From Euglena gracilis (lineage: Eukaryota > Euglenida > Euglenophyceae > Euglenales), in NCBI GenBank assembly GCA_039621445.1, contig CP154956.1, positions 17,241,562 through 17,305,561 of the forward strand: a stretch of 64,000 nt of DNA. Direction: 5' to 3'. Positions 14,601 to 26,117 of the stretch are shown here, in pieces. The translations under genes were made by a program, and so were the position numbers. Positions within the stretch are counted from its first letter, which is position 1, and each line of letters starts with the position of its first letter. Under the pieces are notes generated by a model that was given only the letters and a program-made list of their open reading frames with translations, made no database searches and was not told where the DNA came from.

Positions 14601-16582
14601 TATATCAAACCCTGGGGGGGGGGTGGGGGACACCCCCCCACCTAAACCATGTACGCCCTCCTTATATCGAACCCTGGCGCAGCCCCCCCCCCCCCCGCCG
14701 CGGTCCGGCCGTAGGACCGGACCCCCATCGGTAGCCGTGGGGTTTGATAATATCTGTCTGGGCTCCAATTTTTCACGAAAAAAACATCATTTTCACAAGA
14801 AAAAAAAAGTCAAAAACTTCAGGTTTAAGTGTTAGTAGTTTTTAGGAGTGGTGAAAAAAGTGCGAAGTCAAAAAAAAATGCACCAAATTTTGGTTATTGA
14901 CATTTTTTCTCTTGTATTTTTTTTGCCTTTTCACTGCTGTTTTTTGCTTCAAAAACCTACGAGAATCAAAGCTTTGAGAATGTGGAATCTTGGAAGATTG
15001 AAAAAAAATGCGGTTTTGGGGGGTTTTTGGGGACCTCTTTATGCCAATATGTGTCCCAAAATGGGTCCAAAATACACCCGGCTTCGACCCCACACTGGTC
15101 AAGTGTGGGGGGGTGAGGGGGTGTGGGGAGGGGGGTGAGGGGGGTGGGGGGGTGGGGGTAAATGTCTAGTGTAGGAGCCAGTTTTTGCAATACCTCAGGT
15201 AATGGGTCCAAATGGACTGATCAGATTAAATTCAGGTTTTTTGTATCCTTGGCACATTTTAGGCATTTTGCTGGTTCAATTCTTCTGCGTCCGAATGAAC
15301 CTAATCGGCCCAGTGTCTTGTGCAACCCCCCCTGCACAGGTCACAGCAGCCTTTTCCCGGCCAGCCCAAAATCTCCAGCCTCCGACCAGGGGGAGGGGAT
15401 CGCTATTTCTGACCGAAAAAGGTATCCTCCAACGCGGGGCCGGTCGTTAGACAAGGGGTCCAAAGAAAAGGCTTGCGGACTTGGGAGTAACCTGGAACCC
15501 GGCCCCCTCCCCAACAAGTCCTTTCGGCGCTTTGCGCCGAAGAATTTGCAGTTTTGTCAATTATTTTGTCCAAAAAAGTGCCCAAGACGAAAGGCAAAAA
15601 ATATGTTCGCCATTCGGCGGCTGGGCAGGAATTGAATCGTCGATAGGGCGGCGGGGTCCATGCTGGAAAAAGGCAGCTGGCTGGCTGGATTTTGCCTGGG
15701 TGGATCCTATCCGGCTTGAGCGACGCCCAGACGCCCAACAACACACCGCTGCACAAGCGGCGTCAAACGGCATCCCCGCCGGGGAGTCCCACCGGAACTG
15801 CTCGTGGTACTGCTTGAAGGACCGCCGCCCCTCTGGCCCAGCGGGGCGCAGGGGCGGGGGTGGGGACGGCGCGGGGACGGCGTACCGCAGGCCAAGGTGG
15901 TGCGCCACCGCGATGCAGGCGGCAGCCGCATGCAGCTCGGGGCCGGGGCCGCAGCGCTGGCCCAACTGCCCCCCCCCCCGCCCGCCGTTCAGCAGTGTGG
16001 GTCGGCATCCCATATTTTCCGGCTGACCCTAACCCATGGGCGAGGCAGTGTCGGGAAGGCCTGGTGGGGGGGCCACCCCCCCCCCACTCACCACCGAGAC
16101 CACCCAAATGGAAGCACCCTCCTTTTCACCTTTTGGGTTCCATCTGAGGCTTGCTGGAATTCGCATCGGCACAGGTGCATAATATGACAGAATTTTCATG
16201 AAAAAAAATTAAAAAAAATTGCAGAGAATGAGATTTGTCGCACTCACTAGTTTCCCTCATTTATCCTGGGCAGCCAATCCAACTTTTGAGAACTGTACAG
16301 ATTACGTTTGCTTCCTTTCCTTCCGGTGCACCCCCCCCCAAGGGCTGAACGGGAATCCGCGAAACCCAATGGCCCACACCCTCCCACCAGCTCCCGCGGC
16401 AGCCAGTGGGCAGTGTCGCGTGCCGCGCCGGTGGGGCCGGTGGCGGCGAGCAGGCAGGGCGGCGGGGGCAGGCGGGTGGGCCACGGCGGGCGCCAGGCGG
16501 CCCGCAGGGGGCCCCAGGCCCCGAGCCACAGGAGGGCGAGGGCGGAGAGGGCCCCCAGGAGAGGCCGGCCCCACGGAGGCAT
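2092..16582 (-). CDS. Glycosyltransferase-like gene, copy B (multi-exon, type II membrane anchor)
   Basis: This is a split gene. Blocks in coding order are 16582-16388 (start ATG and hydrophobic anchor), 15965-15769, about 12517-12420, 11815-11690, 10285-10215, 9890-9830, 8122-7965, 7430-7305, 5475-5385, 5015-4890 and about 2205-2092 (stop TGA). Nearly every block has a counterpart in copy A in the same order. Recognisable pieces are an N-terminal [10 protein letters not shown] segment, an INVVIH segment, an ALAWYRAVI...FWLH block, [12 protein letters not shown], and a C-terminal PWPPP..GQW..W block. A membrane anchor, a GNQ-like N-terminal helix, a strand followed by a Tyr/Ile helix, and an ADLLVM motif recall fucosyltransferase-type GT-B enzymes of the Golgi. 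That assignment is inference. At several exon starts where copy A has CAG, B has CCG, CGG or CCC, so some exon ends are uncertain and B may be decaying. It could instead be another nucleotide-sugar transferase. Confidence 0.55.
3217..3523. mobile_element. hAT-like MITE, 307 bp
   Basis: Ends are CAGGCTGTTTTTTA and TAAAATACAGCCTG (inverted). Flanking 8-mers are TTCCTGAC (3209-3216) and CTCCTGAC (3524-3531), 7 of 8 identical. The core has poly-G/poly-C runs, paired GTGCCTGCCCAGG motifs and GGCGCC-type palindromes. It has no coding capacity and lies in an intron of copy B. Confidence 0.8.
3752..3847 (+). repeat. (TTAA)n / (TTTA)n microsatellite
   Basis: A run of TTAA units is followed by TTTA units, inside an intron of copy B. 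Confidence 0.9.
7965..8122 (-). CDS. Copy B exon 7: WY...GLKFWLH block
   Basis: The acceptor CCGGCAG is followed by a frame reading [17 protein letters not shown] and then [12 protein letters not shown]. Copy A at 20635-20465 reads LSLAWYRRVIAALRRRH and LGLRFWVHSDDE. In fucosyltransferase-like GT-B folds, a helix followed by a beta strand ending in SDD/SDE lies in the donor-binding domain. The family is inferred from that pattern; the A/B homology is seen directly. Confidence 0.65.
8615..8932 (+). repeat. TA/TG/TACA microsatellite region
   Basis: Two AT-rich tracts, with (TG)n in the first, are separated by about 120 bp of unique sequence. They lie in an intron of copy B. Confidence 0.85.
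9420..9770 (+). repeat. Local direct duplication, first copy
   Basis: This segment is repeated at 10365-10690 with near identity over the central part (CATCATCCTTCACTGAAAAT onward). It lies between the fifth/sixth and seventh exon blocks of copy B. Confidence 0.75.
10365..10690 (+). repeat. Local direct duplication, second copy
   Basis: This is the partner of 9420-9770, lacking a short stretch (CTTCACTGCACCCGCTTCGT) near its start. It is flanked by AAATTTTCTTGAGCTG repeats. Confidence 0.75.
11505..11667 (+). repeat. (CA)n microsatellite
   Basis: CA and CACG repeats lie immediately downstream (minus-strand sense) of the copy B exon near 11815-11690. Confidence 0.9.
12755..13012. mobile_element. 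hAT-like MITE, 258 bp
   Basis: The left end is CAGGTTGTTTTTTTT and the right end AAAAAATTGCCTG. The 8-bp target duplication GTCTCCGG is perfect (12747-12754 and 13013-13020). The core resembles the elements at 3217 and 49120. It lies in an intron of copy B. Confidence 0.85.
14223..14676. mobile_element. Element with CAGGGTTCGATATAAGG ends (probably compound)
   Basis: The left end CAGGGTTCGATATAAGG faces a right end CCTTATATCGAACCCTG; a second internal copy of the right end lies at about 14600-14617. Flanking 8-mers GGCGCGCC and GCGCAGCC match imperfectly. The core has TCCGGACC repeats and poly-G/poly-C runs. Confidence 0.6.
16388..16582 (-). CDS. Copy B exon 1: signal anchor
   Basis: The ATG at 16582 opens a 65-codon phase-0 exon ending before a GTGGGA donor. 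Residues about 8-26 form a hydrophobic run rich in Leu/Ala ([14 protein letters not shown]), followed by a Pro/Arg-rich stem. This is the layout of a type II Golgi membrane protein. The start was chosen because it is the first in-frame ATG and sits directly before the hydrophobic segment. No equivalent exon was confidently found for copy A. Confidence 0.6.
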
Positions 16583-18132
16583 CCGCCCTGAGGGTGGAGA
16601 GAGGGGGGGGGGAGGCAGGGCAAGCCCGGCCCCCCAACCCCTACCACCCCCTCCCGGATACCACGCCTTACCCCAAACCGTACCCCTAACTCTGGCCCCG
16701 GCCCCACCCGGTGCCAAACCTAAACCCCACCCACCAAAGCCCTGGCCTCTGATATGAAAGGTCCGTCCCCACTCCACACTAGCCCCCCGCCCCCCCCTGA
16801 CCCCTCAGGTGGCCATGTTGAGAGCCTGCAGTGAAAAGTGATGTGCCCAAAGGATGCAAAAGCTCGGAACAGGAGGGGGGTATCACATGGCAAGCATTCG
16901 GGGGCAAAAACCCCCAAAAGCGTTACACGCTTAAAACCGTAAATGTATTTGGTTTAGTTTGTCCTGGTAAACCTTGTCAGCCGAGTGCGACACATGGGCC
17001 ACAGGGGAGTTGTCTCTTGCCGGCCAGGCAGGGTATTTGTGCTTCATTTGGGGGGTTTGAGTTTCAGATTGTGACACCCTTGTTAAAAATGTCTCCAGGG
17101 CATGGGCAATCTGACGTTTTCCTCCAGTCGCCGCCTTGAGCCAGACCGGTGAGCCCCTCAGCATATCCCCATTGCAGCACAGTGCAAAACGTGAACGTGA
17201 ACGTCTGAGTCCTGCACTCATGAAAGGTGAAGCGCAGAGGTAGTGCACAGGGGAAAGGAATGCGCTGGCCGCAATGGCTGACTGCGAGGCCGCTGTGCTC
17301 AGCGGTGGGTGAACGGGATGGGGCAGGGTTGAATGGGAATCTCTGAGGGGGGGGGGACCCACCTTCCGAAACCAGGGGGGTGGGGGGACCCCCCCCTACC
17401 ACCTACCTCATGTCTGCGGAGCTTCCCATACAGCCCTGGGATGGGGGGAGGGAGGTGGGAGGTGGAGGGACAAGCCCTCGGGGCGGCTGCCGCCACCGCG
17501 CAGGTCACAAGGGTTGAGGGGGATGGCTCAGCACAGCACCGGGGCCCCTCTCCGCCGTAGAAGGCGCTCCCTGGCAGAGCGGTGTGCAAGGGGGGGCGAG
17601 CACACATGAAGGGCTGCTGATACCCCCCCCCCCCAAATAATAACCCCTCCCCCTGAGGACCGACTTCGGCCACCCAAATAATACCCGCCCCCCCCCCCCC
17701 GGCAGGTGTGAAGGCAAAGAAAACAAAGAGTCAAATTAGCTGAATGCTGCAAAAAAAAAAATCACAAAAAATGGATAAGATTGGTGCAGAAAATATGCCA
17801 GGAAGCACCTACTTTCAAAAAAGCCCCAAAATGCGAAAAAAAGTCACCATTAGAGCCTGTGGAGGGGGTTTTGGGTCGATTTTTGAATTCGAAAATTTTG
17901 TCCAAATAATAACCCCCGCCCCTGGACCCCGACTTCGAGTGCCCAAATAATAAACCGGGGTTTATTATTTGGGGGGGTTTTACTGCGGGGAAAGAGACAG
18001 GCCACACATGCAAGGCTCAGGAACAGCCACACATGGCAAATTGGATCAACTTCCAGGTTCAAGGTTCAAGTTAAAGACAAATGCCAAGCTTGTGGAGCAC
18101 AAACACACACCGGATCACACCACACCACTTAC
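16583..18132. other. Interval between tandem copies A and B
   Basis: No exon is supported here. Around 17620-17960 there are repeated CCAAATAATAACCCC-type segments alternating with poly-C and GACTTCG, a repeat style that recurs near 28.1, 52.8 and 58.6 kb. The 5' control region of copy B and the unseen 3' exon of copy A must lie in or near this stretch. Confidence 0.4.
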
Positions 18133-21100
18133 CCACCGAGAGAAAGAATCGCCCTGAGCCCAGCCGTGAAGGGGGCGGTAGCAAGTCCGGCGCCACCGCT
18201 GCCACTGGCCCGTGCTGGGCGGCGGCCATGGCAGCCACGACAGGTTGCCCGGCCGCGCGCAGTCCACCGGGTACCCCCTGCAGCGCCCGGCGGGTCGCCG
18301 TGGATCGATCCACCCCTGTCCCCCCCATGCTTGTGCTTACCGACCGGGGGGGGGGGTGGGTGCTATAGGGTGCCTGCCCCTAGCAGGCACACCCCCCCCC
18401 CGGGGGGGGATAGGGGTCCGGGCCGGACCCAGAAAATTTTCATTGAAAATGGCCTTTTCTTGGGGGCCCGGAAAAGGCCATTTTCAATGAAAATTTTCTG
18501 GGTCCGGCCCGGACCCCTATCCCCCCCTCGCCTTCGGCGCCGGGGTCGGAGGGGGGTGCCTGCTAGGGGCAGGCACCCCCCAAAACCCTACCCCCCCCCC
18601 CGGGGGGGGGGGGGGCCCCGATCGGGTGCTATGGGGTGCCTGCCCCTAGCACCCCCCCCGTGGGGTAGGCACCCGACTAAGCGCAAGCCTGGTCCCCCCC
18701 CCTCCGCCACGTTGTCACAGACATGGCACTCCATCGTGAGCAGTCACCCATTTTCGGGTGTTCGACAAACAAAGCTCTTAACGCGACAGAAGAACGTTGA
18801 TGGCGGACATCGACAGGGTCATTGGCTTCGTGAGAAAAAAAACATCACCGTGCCGTTCTCAAATACAAAAAAATACAAAAATACTCTTCTGAACTTGTCC
18901 TTTCCCCCAAAAATACCATCCGCATCTGCCGCAAACACTGTGCCATAACCCCCAATTTGGAAAAAAAAACGCCGAGCGCTGGGCAATTGGGGACGCGGTC
19001 GATGTGGGGCCGGTCGGTGCAGAGCGGGACCAGCGCCGTCATGTTGCCGACCAAGGCGGCGAAGTTGGAGAGGGCGGAGCCGGGTTCGATGTCAAGCACC
19101 CCCCCCCCCCCAGGGAAAGTGTCACCCAAGGTAGGTGACAGGTCCCTAGAAGGGCAAGCCAGCGAGTACGGACCAGAGGACAGTTTCCCGGGGGGTCGGG
19201 GTCAGATGGGAAAACATCACATTTTTGACCCCCCCCGGTCAAAACAAACCTCCAAAAAATGCATATCTTCACATATTTGCAATCAGAAGCCACGTAAAAA
19301 GGGTAATCCCTACATCGAGCCCTGAGGCAGAGATGGACATCACGAGCAGGTCCGCGAGGAGCATCTGGTCGATGGCCCCCGGCTGCAGGGACCCACTGTC
19401 CACCGGTGTCCACCCAAATCGGCCGGTCCAGCGTTCCTCCTCCCTTGGACTCCACGCTTTCGAGGTTCCAACGAATACGTCTTCCATGGTCCAGTTTTAA
19501 TGTGAAACCGTCCTGTTCCCCCAAAAAAATGGGCTGATGTCATAATTTGTCCCCTGGCGATATAAAATCCACACCTGCCTGCCTCCCTCTGCCTCCGCCC
19601 CAGCACGCTGGATGCCCCACGTCCTCACTGACACCCGCAAACCTTTCTCCTGGGGGTTGGGTAGTGACTGTGATCATGCAGGCAGTCCTATTATCTAGCT
19701 GCTGCGACTGGCCCAGGACGTTTCTGTGACCTCTCCCGTGGCTGCGCACCAACGTTGACCCGGCAGTCCTCGCACCCATTGCCACACCGATTGCCGGCCG
19801 GGGAGCCCCCACCACCCACCGGCAAGCGACCATCCAAAGCTGCCCAAAGCAGAGCCGGCCAAGGGAGATCCCTGCCCTGCAGGTCGATATCCTCGCTGAA
19901 GAACACCCGCACGCGGTCCGGCCCCGCCGGCTGCTCCCACTCCAAGTACTCGAAGGTCCGGTTGCGGGGAGGGGAGGGCGGCTGACCCACAGCGAACCTC
20001 GAGGGGAGGGAGGGGGGCAGGGCTGTACGTGTGGGCTGGAGGTGGTGGGGGGAGTGGACGAAAAGGAAAAACCTTCAATGGAGCCTGCACTGCCGCCAGA
20101 AGGGGAGATGCGCTTGGCGACCCCAGGCGGGGCACGTTTACCCAGGCCGAAACCCGTACAACCCACTTTTTCGGGAAGCCCCACCACCCACCGACCAACC
20201 CCGTGACCCCGTGGATGGTCGACCTGCCCACCCACCCAACCCACCCGCCCACCCCGAAATTGACAAAGCCTGGCCAACACCTTGAGACAGTTCCCATCCC
20301 TGCCTTCGGCCACACGCTTACCCAGCAACGGATGTCAGGGGCTAAAACCCCCCAACCCACCCACCGACTCTCGCAAAAAAAATGATCCCGTCGGGGAGGG
20401 GTCAGGGCTGAATGAACCCACGGAGGGTTCATTTCTCCACCAATGACCCTCGGTGGGTGGGGCGGACGGTCCCCCGGCAGACGCTCCCGGCCGCCCCCTC
20501 GTCGTCGGAGTGGACCCAGAACCGCAGCCCGAGGGCCGCGCCGCCGCCCGCGCGGTACGCGGCGTGCCGGCGCCGCAGGGCGGCGATGACCCGCCGGTAC
20601 CACGCCAGGGAGAGGGCCCGGTGCCCCGCGTCGCCCTGCCGGGCGTGGATCAGCCCCAGGGGCGGTCCAGCCGCAAGGGTGGTGGAACAATTTTACATGC
20701 CTCCTTAGACATGGCAATTAATATTATAACTAATTACATAAAACTGAAAAGTAATATTTCATTATGTAATTAATTAATAATATTAATATTACAAATTAAC
20801 AGTGTGTGTGTGTGTATTACACGTGTACATGTGTATATTGCGCGTACATGGACAATCGTCAACTGGTTTTCATGACCGGGACAAGAAACACATCGCCATG
20901 ACCACACAGACATGACCAGACCCAGCCAAGCCCCTGGCCACCACGTTGATGTACGCGGGGTGGAACCACATGGTCCGCCCCAGCCGGCCGGCCCAGTGCC
21001 CTCCCCCAGAGCTACCGACGTTACACCCGGGATGGACCCCATCACCTTTGGCCCTCCCCAACCGCCCATCCCCGAACCATCCTCCCACACCGTGGACACT

Positions 21101-21872
21101 GACGACAATGCGGAACTGCGTCGACGGACTGGGCACTTGGCACAAACACCGACCCCCCCCCTCGGGAGGGGGTGTGCCTGCTATGGGCAGGCACCCATGG
21201 CACGAGGCACCACCCCCAGGGCGGTTGCCTCGTGCTGAAGAAGCTTGGCCTACAGGATCCAAAGCACCTGGTCGGCTGTTTTGAGGTGTCCCTGCCGCAG
21301 GCTGGCTGCGCTTTTGCAGACATTCATTTTGCACTCTGCCTGCTGACCCAACCAATTCTCCGTTGCAATTGCCATTTTTGGGGCCACGGCGCCTTTGGCA
21401 CCCAGGGGTGTGGTATACAGCACTACCCACCCCAAAACCTGACCCCCCCCCCCAGCTCGAAAGTGTTCTACCCCCAACCTCAAAGGGGGGGGACGTGGAC
21501 TTGCTTGAAAGGAAGCTTGCATGTGACACCCCATGGTGCGCATTCCGTGACCCGGGAAACCGAGGGTTCCATGTTCCAGGGGCCGGCAGCTGAGCGGCTG
21601 CAGGTTGCGGAGGAAGATGTGCTGCAATGCGGACTGCACTGAATACTGACGACGCGGGGCTGACCTGCTCACCGTGCACATTATCGTGGTGGTGGTGGTG
21701 GTGGTGGTGGTGGTGGTGGTGGTGGTGGTGGTGGTGGTGGTGGTGGTGGTGGTGGTGGTGGTGGTGGTGGTGGTGGTGGTGGTGGTGGTGGTGGTGGTGG
21801 TGGTGGTGGTGGTGGTGGTGGTGGTGATAAGGATGATGATGGTGATGACGATGATGATGATGATGATGACGG

Positions 21873-21903
<31 letters not shown>

Positions 21904-21905
21904 AT

Positions 21906-21954
<49 letters not shown>

Positions 21955-24900
21955 TGCCTTTGAATCCCAACAGGTGGTCCATGCTCTCACTCCAGGTGTC
22001 TCAAAAAGTATCCACTTCTTTGCCATGCATTTATTGTTTGGTTCCGCATCCTCTATGGGGTGAGTGAAGAGTGGGATTTCAGTTAACCAAACCCAGAAAT
22101 CAATATTGGTGCACTGTCATGTGTGCACAATCATTCCGGGTCTGGGCTTTGAAAACTCAAAAAGTTGCACTAAAGCGTCAGCCACACTGCCAATGGCCTC
22201 GGGGGGGGGGGGAACCCATTTCGTCCAAAATTAGCAGAGTTTTTCCAGGGACCCCAGCCTGAAAATTACCATCTTCAATGATCACTTGCGGGGGGGGGGG
22301 GGTGCCACTCCCAAGTGGCCACTTCTTTGACTGATTTGCTCAGATTTTTTTTTTAGACACAACAAGTACAGAATGAGACCATTAACAATTTCCGATGAAC
22401 CAATCTGATCAAATAAAATATATTAACTGGAATACCGCATGTCTGAATCCACTAGGGGGTAACACCAAAACTTTTGCTGTGCGGAACATTTTCACCGATG
22501 GCACACACACTATTGACCAGAGGGATAAAGTCCCCGCACATTGCCCAGCGGAAATTTGTGATGCATCCGCGGCCATGGCCTTCCAATGGTGTGTATCATC
22601 AGGAAAAAAAAACGGCTTTTGTGGCCCGGGGAGGGAAATAAATCCGTTTCCGAACCAAAAATTCATACCTGTTGAATCTTCAATAATAAACCGGAGCACA
22701 GCGCCGGGCACCATTTGGGGCTGTGGAGGGTCTGGCACCAGAACTGGCACCAGCAGTCGTCCACCACGTACACCGTGCGGCCGTCGCGCTCGCACGCCGC
22801 GTCGCGCTGCGCCACGCGTGCCTGCCAGGGCTCTGTTCTTGGGGTGGCTGGGGAAATCAGGCATTCAGTGTGGTGGGGCAGCTGAATTGATTCGCTGCTG
22901 CCTCTTGCTTCCGCTTGCTTCCCCGGATTCCAGTTCCATAAAGGGGGCGGGGGGAAAAAAAATACATGGGATGGTCCAAAACACACATTCACTGAGGACC
23001 TTGTGCACCTCAAGGGGGGGGGGAGCGGTGACCCAACCCACCAGAGCACCCTTTCTCTAAAACCCACCAGAACTAAACAGTTCTGGTCCAAATCTGCTAT
23101 TCAAAAATGCAACAAAAAGTGTAAAAAAGCATTTGCCCTCAAAGAGCTTCAACATTTTGTCTTGACCTTCAGGAAGGCTGAAAATTCTCTTTGGGGACAC
23201 AAACTAATCTCACTGCCCACCTCAAAAACCACTCTTTCCTCATATGCAACATTTCATGGCATCCCAGCAACCCCAGCAAGAATGATCCTCGCATCATGAA
23301 TAACAAAGGTAACACACAAAAATGACACAATAAATGCAAAGGGCTGCCCTTCCGGGTACAACAACACAAAAAGGTGATTTGAGCACAAGGTTGGCATTGA
23401 AACCTTTGAAATCAAATAAACAATTCCAACCAAAGGCACCACAAAATCATCAATCATCTTGATACCTGTCTTCCGAATCCAAACGTTAGTGTCATTTTGA
23501 TTCCATGGAGCACACGGGAATAATTCTGCTGGAAATCCTGAGTGGCGTGAGACATTGAGCGTTCGAGCAAACACGTGCACATGCTGACACACATAAATGA
23601 GCATGTGCACACCTTAGCACACACACCTTTTTTACGTACTTGGAAAGCAGAAAGCCGAGAAGCCCAACCAGAAAAAGACCCCTGGTGTTAGCCAGTCATT
23701 GTTATGGGGGCAGTACAGGTCCTGCCAGATGAACACCATGTGGGGGCGGACGATCGTCATGTTCGGGGTGCTGAGGCACACCCTTTGGACTTCAACCTGT
23801 GGCCCCTGTTCATTTCATTCCTAATTTCATTTTGCGGAGACATATGCCCTCCCCCTCCCATCTGCCTTCCCATTCCTCAAGCATTTTCTGCCTCCCGAAA
23901 AAATGAAGGCAGCGCAGCCTTTGAACACAGAATCCTCTTCATCGCTGCCTAAATCTGGCCAAATCCCAAATGACACCTCCCAGCGTCAAAGGCACAGGTG
24001 TCAGAAACTGTGCATTTTCAGAGGCAACTTGCTTGGTTCGCACACAGGCAGGACCCAACGCTGACCCCCCCTTCCCACGGAAGGGGTGCCTAGCTGTGGG
24101 GTAGGCAAAGTCCACCCCCCCCCTTGTCCTTGGCACGCCAAAGTACGGGGAAAGTGCGGTTGACTGGGGGGGGGGGGTGTCATGGACACGCCGTGTCGTG
24201 TGCACAGTGCCGTGAAGAAAATGGCATTTTGAGGACAGGAAAAGTGCGGTGACTGACTGGATTTCTGCGGCTGGGGCAGGCAAGGCAGGGGGGTTATGGG
24301 CGGTGCTATTGCACTACCCCCCCCCCCACAGAGTCGACAATGCTTTCCCCTGCCTGCCCATGACACCCATTGGGGCCTGCGACCTTCGTTAATAAGCAAT
24401 AAGAAGCCTGTTCGCAAGCCCCTCGGTGGTGGATTTTCACTGGCAAGCGAGAGAACCTGGGGATGGAGGGTTTTAAGGGAGGCGCATGGGCTGAAAAAAG
24501 ACATAAACAAAAAGAGACACAAAATATCAAACGGCATGGGTGCGTACAGGCAATACTCCCACAAATTTTCTGGTATGTTCTTGAGTCCTAATTCCTTAAA
24601 AAAAACAGCAGCCAAGAAAGAAGAAAGAACTTGAGAGCGTTAAGGAAGCAATGTCTGATTCGGGCTGAACTCCATCTGAAAGGGTGGCCCTGGCGACCTT
24701 TCGAAACACCCCGTAGTGCTCCAACCAGGGCATCGCTGGCCAAATTGTGGAGGGGACGTGGAGGGGTGAGGCGTATTTCTGGGAAACCTGGAACGGGAGC
24801 AAAATTGTCCAACCGGCTGGCTCCTGGGAGGGTCCCAAAACCCGAAAAGAAAATGCAACAAAAACTATATTTATGGCTCTTGTACTTATGATTGTTGTAC

Positions 24901-25495
24901 TCATTATTCGCCACCATTGAGCACCACCGCCACCAGAAGACCGACTCAGAACCTCAGACTGCGAGTGGTTTAGCAAGCTGGGCCAGAAAACACACAGCAG
25001 CAGGGACGTCCTTTGGGAGTCCACAGCAAGCCTTCCTCGGGATACCCCAAGAAATTCTTTTGAACCCGTGCCAAAAACCTGCCTGCCCACTTGAATGCCA
25101 GGGAGGCAACAACAGGGAGGTCATGCACACTACTAAACAGCCCCACAAGCGCGCAGTGAATTGTGCAGGTGCCACCTTGCTCCACCCATCCCCATCACCC
25201 ATGGTGTCCTAAATCCATGACACAAAGTACATGTTTAACCCAAGGAAAAAATTTTCTGAATTTTCCATCAGACAGGGGAAAAAGGTTTTGTGCAGTCCAA
25301 CAGTTCGGCAAGGAAAGGGGGATTCTGCCTTTTGTGTAACCCCTGGAGGGGGTGAGCAACGGCCTGGGCTGAACGCCCTCATGCCGTGGGACAGGGAGAC
25401 GTGCTCCAGCCGCTGCAGGGGCTGGACGAGGAACTGCAGCCCGAGGTGTTGCGCCGCGGCGATGCACGACACGTCCGCCTCCAGGCGGTGGCCGG
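18133..25495 (-). CDS. Glycosyltransferase-like gene, copy A (multi-exon, ends not seen)
   Basis: This is the upstream tandem copy. Exon blocks in coding order are 25495-25375, 23770-23680, 22821-22692, 21638 to about 21575, about 20995-20925, 20635 to about 20465, 19984 to about 19850, about 19420-19335, about 19090-18980 and 18277-18133. The first four junctions close in phase with CAG acceptors. Motifs are CIAAAQHLGL, TPNMTIVRPHMV, DGRTVYVVDDCW, ALQHIFL, INVV, QGD...[61 protein letters not shown] and PWPPPSTGQWQRW. QGD plus SDDE plus ADLLVMS...AALVGN fits a fucosyltransferase-like GT-B enzyme acting in the Golgi (inference). The last exon ends at a strong GTAAGTGG donor, so at least one more 3' exon is missing. 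Around 19420-19390 the frame appears to shift relative to copy B, so A may carry a lesion. No first exon was identified; a weak hydrophobic candidate lies at about 27570-27490. Confidence 0.6.
18326..18691. mobile_element. hAT-like MITE, 366 bp, with internal hairpin
   Basis: Ends are CATGCTTGTGCTTACCGACC and CGACTAAGCGCAAGCCTG. The target duplication GTCCCCCC is perfect on both sides. An internal inverted repeat (about 18411-18526) is centred on a short loop near 18465. It lies in the intron before exon 18277-18133 of copy A. Confidence 0.85.
20465..20635 (-). CDS. Copy A exon 7: QGD / WY helix / SDDE
   Basis: This is the clearest coding exon of copy A, very GC-rich. It follows CGGCAG and reads GDAGHRALSLAWYRRVI, then an Arg-rich helix, then LGLRFWVHSDDE. 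If the upstream HARQ codons are also translated, the block contains an H-x-R-x-GD motif like the HxRRGD loop of fucosyltransferases that contacts GDP-fucose. That functional reading is inferred from the pattern. Confidence 0.65.
21689..21955 (+). repeat. (TGG)n then (TGA)n tract
   Basis: About 135 bp of TGG units pass into about 125 bp of TGA units. It lies directly upstream of copy A exon 21638. Confidence 0.9.
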
Positions 25496-25534
25496 CTGCA
25501 CGGCGCTGCTCGACGTCGCCACCCTCCACGAGCA

Positions 25535-25557
25535 CACAGCACACGCACACACACACG

Positions 25558-25602
<45 letters not shown>

Positions 25603-25625
25603 GCACGCACGCACGCACGCACGCA

Positions 25626-25676
<51 letters not shown>

Positions 25677-25790
25677 CACACAGCACACAGCACACAGCAC
25701 ACAGCACACAGCACACAGCACACAGCACACAGCACACAGCACACAGCACACAGCACACAGCACGCACATACACACATATGCAGAACACAA
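25535..25790 (+). repeat. CA, ACGC and CACACAG tracts
   Basis: Dinucleotide CA, tetranucleotide ACGC and a 7-bp CACACAG array lie in succession, 5' of the first copy A exon seen. Confidence 0.9.
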
Positions 25791-26117
25791 CACCAAATGT
25801 ATTAGTCAAGCCAGCTGCAATCCCGGACCTCGGTGGTACCCAAACCCTGGAAAAAAAAAGTCAATTCAACTGGGTTGGAACTCCACAGACAAAATCTTAA
25901 CAGATATATCCATACAAAAAAACCATAGTCACCATTGCTGGCAACTTTTTTTAAAAAAAACCGGCATTTTTTGCATCGAAAGTTCTTCGGCTCGGCCTAG
26001 GCCAAATTGTCCCAACTTTACAGCCCAGCTGAGAGCTTCTGTCTGGAAAAAAAACCGCAACCAGACAACAAGCACACACACAAGCGCACGCGCACCATGC
26101 AAGCAGTGCCAGCGTGA

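Noticed and set aside
21250-22026. Poly-His, poly-Thr and poly-Ile frames in TGG/TGA arrays
   Set aside because: Translation of a trinucleotide microsatellite, not a protein.
25540-25770. Regular spaced repeats resembling a CRISPR array
   Set aside because: The 7-bp CACACAG units are contiguous with no spacers; it is a microsatellite in eukaryotic DNA.
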